Assembly (NCBI GenBank): GCA_937921595.1
Contig: CAKZTD010000128.1
Span: 19,169-83,168, forward strand
Length of the DNA: 64,000 nt
Origin: an uncultured Saprospiraceae bacterium
GTDB lineage: Bacteria; Bacteroidota; Bacteroidia; Chitinophagales; Saprospiraceae
Direction of reading: 5' to 3'
Shown here: piece by piece, positions 63,641-64,000 of the stretch
Layout of the letters: each line of letters begins with the position of its first letter
Numbering within the stretch: the first letter of the stretch is position 1
The notes under the pieces: model-generated
Told to the model about the DNA's origin: nothing
Seen by the model: only the letters and a program-made list of their open reading frames with translations
Databases searched by the model: none
Position numbers and translations under genes: made by a program

Positions 63641-64000
63641 TTATTTGGCTCTGATTTTCATTCCAATAAAAAACACCCTCGGGAGCCCCGGTCCATAGAC
63701 ATAATTACTATCCCGATTTTTTCCAATATCAAAATCATCTTGATAAGCATTAAAAATATTTTTCACACCACCATAAAATTCTAAAGAAGAACTAAGTATT
63801 TTTGAAGGGAAGGTGTATCCAGCTTTTACACTAAATTCATTAAAAGATTTGGAAATGATTAACTCATCACTTAATTGATTAGGGGCGCCACCAAAATGGG
63901 CTAATTTCATTGGCCCCGTATATACGTAATTCAAATTTGCATTGAATTTTTTATTCGGCATAAAAGATAACATAGCAAAGCCATATTGATTTGGTGTTCT
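63641..64000 (-). CDS. TonB-dependent receptor (C-terminal fragment, 5' end outside the window)
   Basis: The frame is open to the window edge, so only the last 119 residues are present. They show amphipathic barrel strands (FNANLNYVYTG, FSVKAGYTF, SSLEFYGGVKNIFNAYQDDFD) and the end RVFFIGMKIRAK. The VKNIFNAYQDD segment before the last strands is typical of TonB-dependent receptors. The ligand is unknown. A degenerate dyad repeat lies in the gap to the cytochrome gene. Confidence 0.8.
   Translation of the reverse strand, partial: RTPNQYGFAMLSFMPNKKFNANLNYVYTGPMKLAHFGGAPNQLSDELIISKSFNEFSVKAGYTFPSKILSSSLEFYGGVKNIFNAYQDDFDIGKNRDSNYVYGPGLPRVFFIGMKIRAK

Noticed and set aside
1-64000. tRNA, rRNA, transposase or phage genes
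   Set aside because: I read the gaps for T-loop-like sequences, transposase motifs and phage genes and saw none; a dedicated tool could still find a weak one.

Overview
The window is a chromosomal stretch of a Bacteroidota bacterium, most likely of the Saprospiria (Lewinella-like) part of the phylum; that rank is an inference from gene content. The signs are seven proteins ending in type IX secretion (T9SS) type A sorting domains, SprB-type adhesin repeats, TonB-dependent receptors with carboxypeptidase-like N-termini, many lipoproteins, AT-rich DNA, Bacteroidota-type TAnnTTTG promoter boxes, no strong Shine-Dalgarno sequences, and futalosine-pathway menaquinone genes. I see no rRNA, tRNA, insertion sequence, prophage or CRISPR array.

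Layout. 1-6.3 kb: end of an M42 aminopeptidase and a giant secreted ELWxxDGT/SprB-repeat adhesin. 6.3-13.9 kb: lipoproteins, a UbiA-like membrane protein, CYTH and YcxB proteins, a flavoprotein, two tandem outer-membrane barrels and a small cytochrome c. 13.9-16.6 kb: mqnE, a histidine phosphatase and mqnA (menaquinone). 16.7-21.4 kb: glycosyltransferase, methyltransferase and GT-C membrane protein (surface glycan), a DUF6580 protein and a 56-aa DUF5522 protein. 21.5-25.7 kb: TlpA-like thioredoxin lipoprotein, a DUF3857/transglutaminase-fold protein without its catalytic triad, and an orphan cytochrome oxidase subunit III. 26-30.7 kb: TonB receptor plus a secreted esterase-fold protein that lacks its nucleophile. 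31-38.9 kb: dynamin-like GTPase, WbqC protein, small T9SS protein, glycosyltransferase, PHB-depolymerase-type esterase, miaE and a DUF6569 lipoprotein. 39.2-45 kb: a secreted lysyl oxidase, a GT-C membrane protein, a 43-aa membrane peptide and a Pif1-like helicase. 45.6-51.9 kb: lamin-tail protein, TonB receptor and OB-fold/phospholipase-D protein, probably one surface system. 52-57.9 kb: three tandem lipoprotein paralogues, a TolB/TPR membrane protein and a leucine-rich-repeat protein. 58-64 kb: sortilin/BNR-repeat protein, NIPSNAP protein, di-haem cytochrome c and the end of another TonB receptor.

The organism appears to put much effort into its surface: secreted adhesins and enzymes anchored through the T9SS, two complete TonB receptors each next to a secreted T9SS partner, and glycan-building genes. 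The intergenic DNA carries several families of dyad-symmetric repeats: an about 80-bp element with a GTAGC..GCTAC core (four copies, two degenerate), an about 65-bp element with AAGTGAGCAAT arms (two copies), and a CGGTATTCGG palindrome (two copies). They look like non-autonomous REP/MITE-like elements.

The best leads for novelty are the secreted lysyl oxidase that keeps the human-type cofactor residues, the lamin-tail/TonB/PLD locus, two enzyme folds that have lost catalytic residues, the repeat families, and promoter boxes that abut start codons, which suggests leaderless mRNAs.
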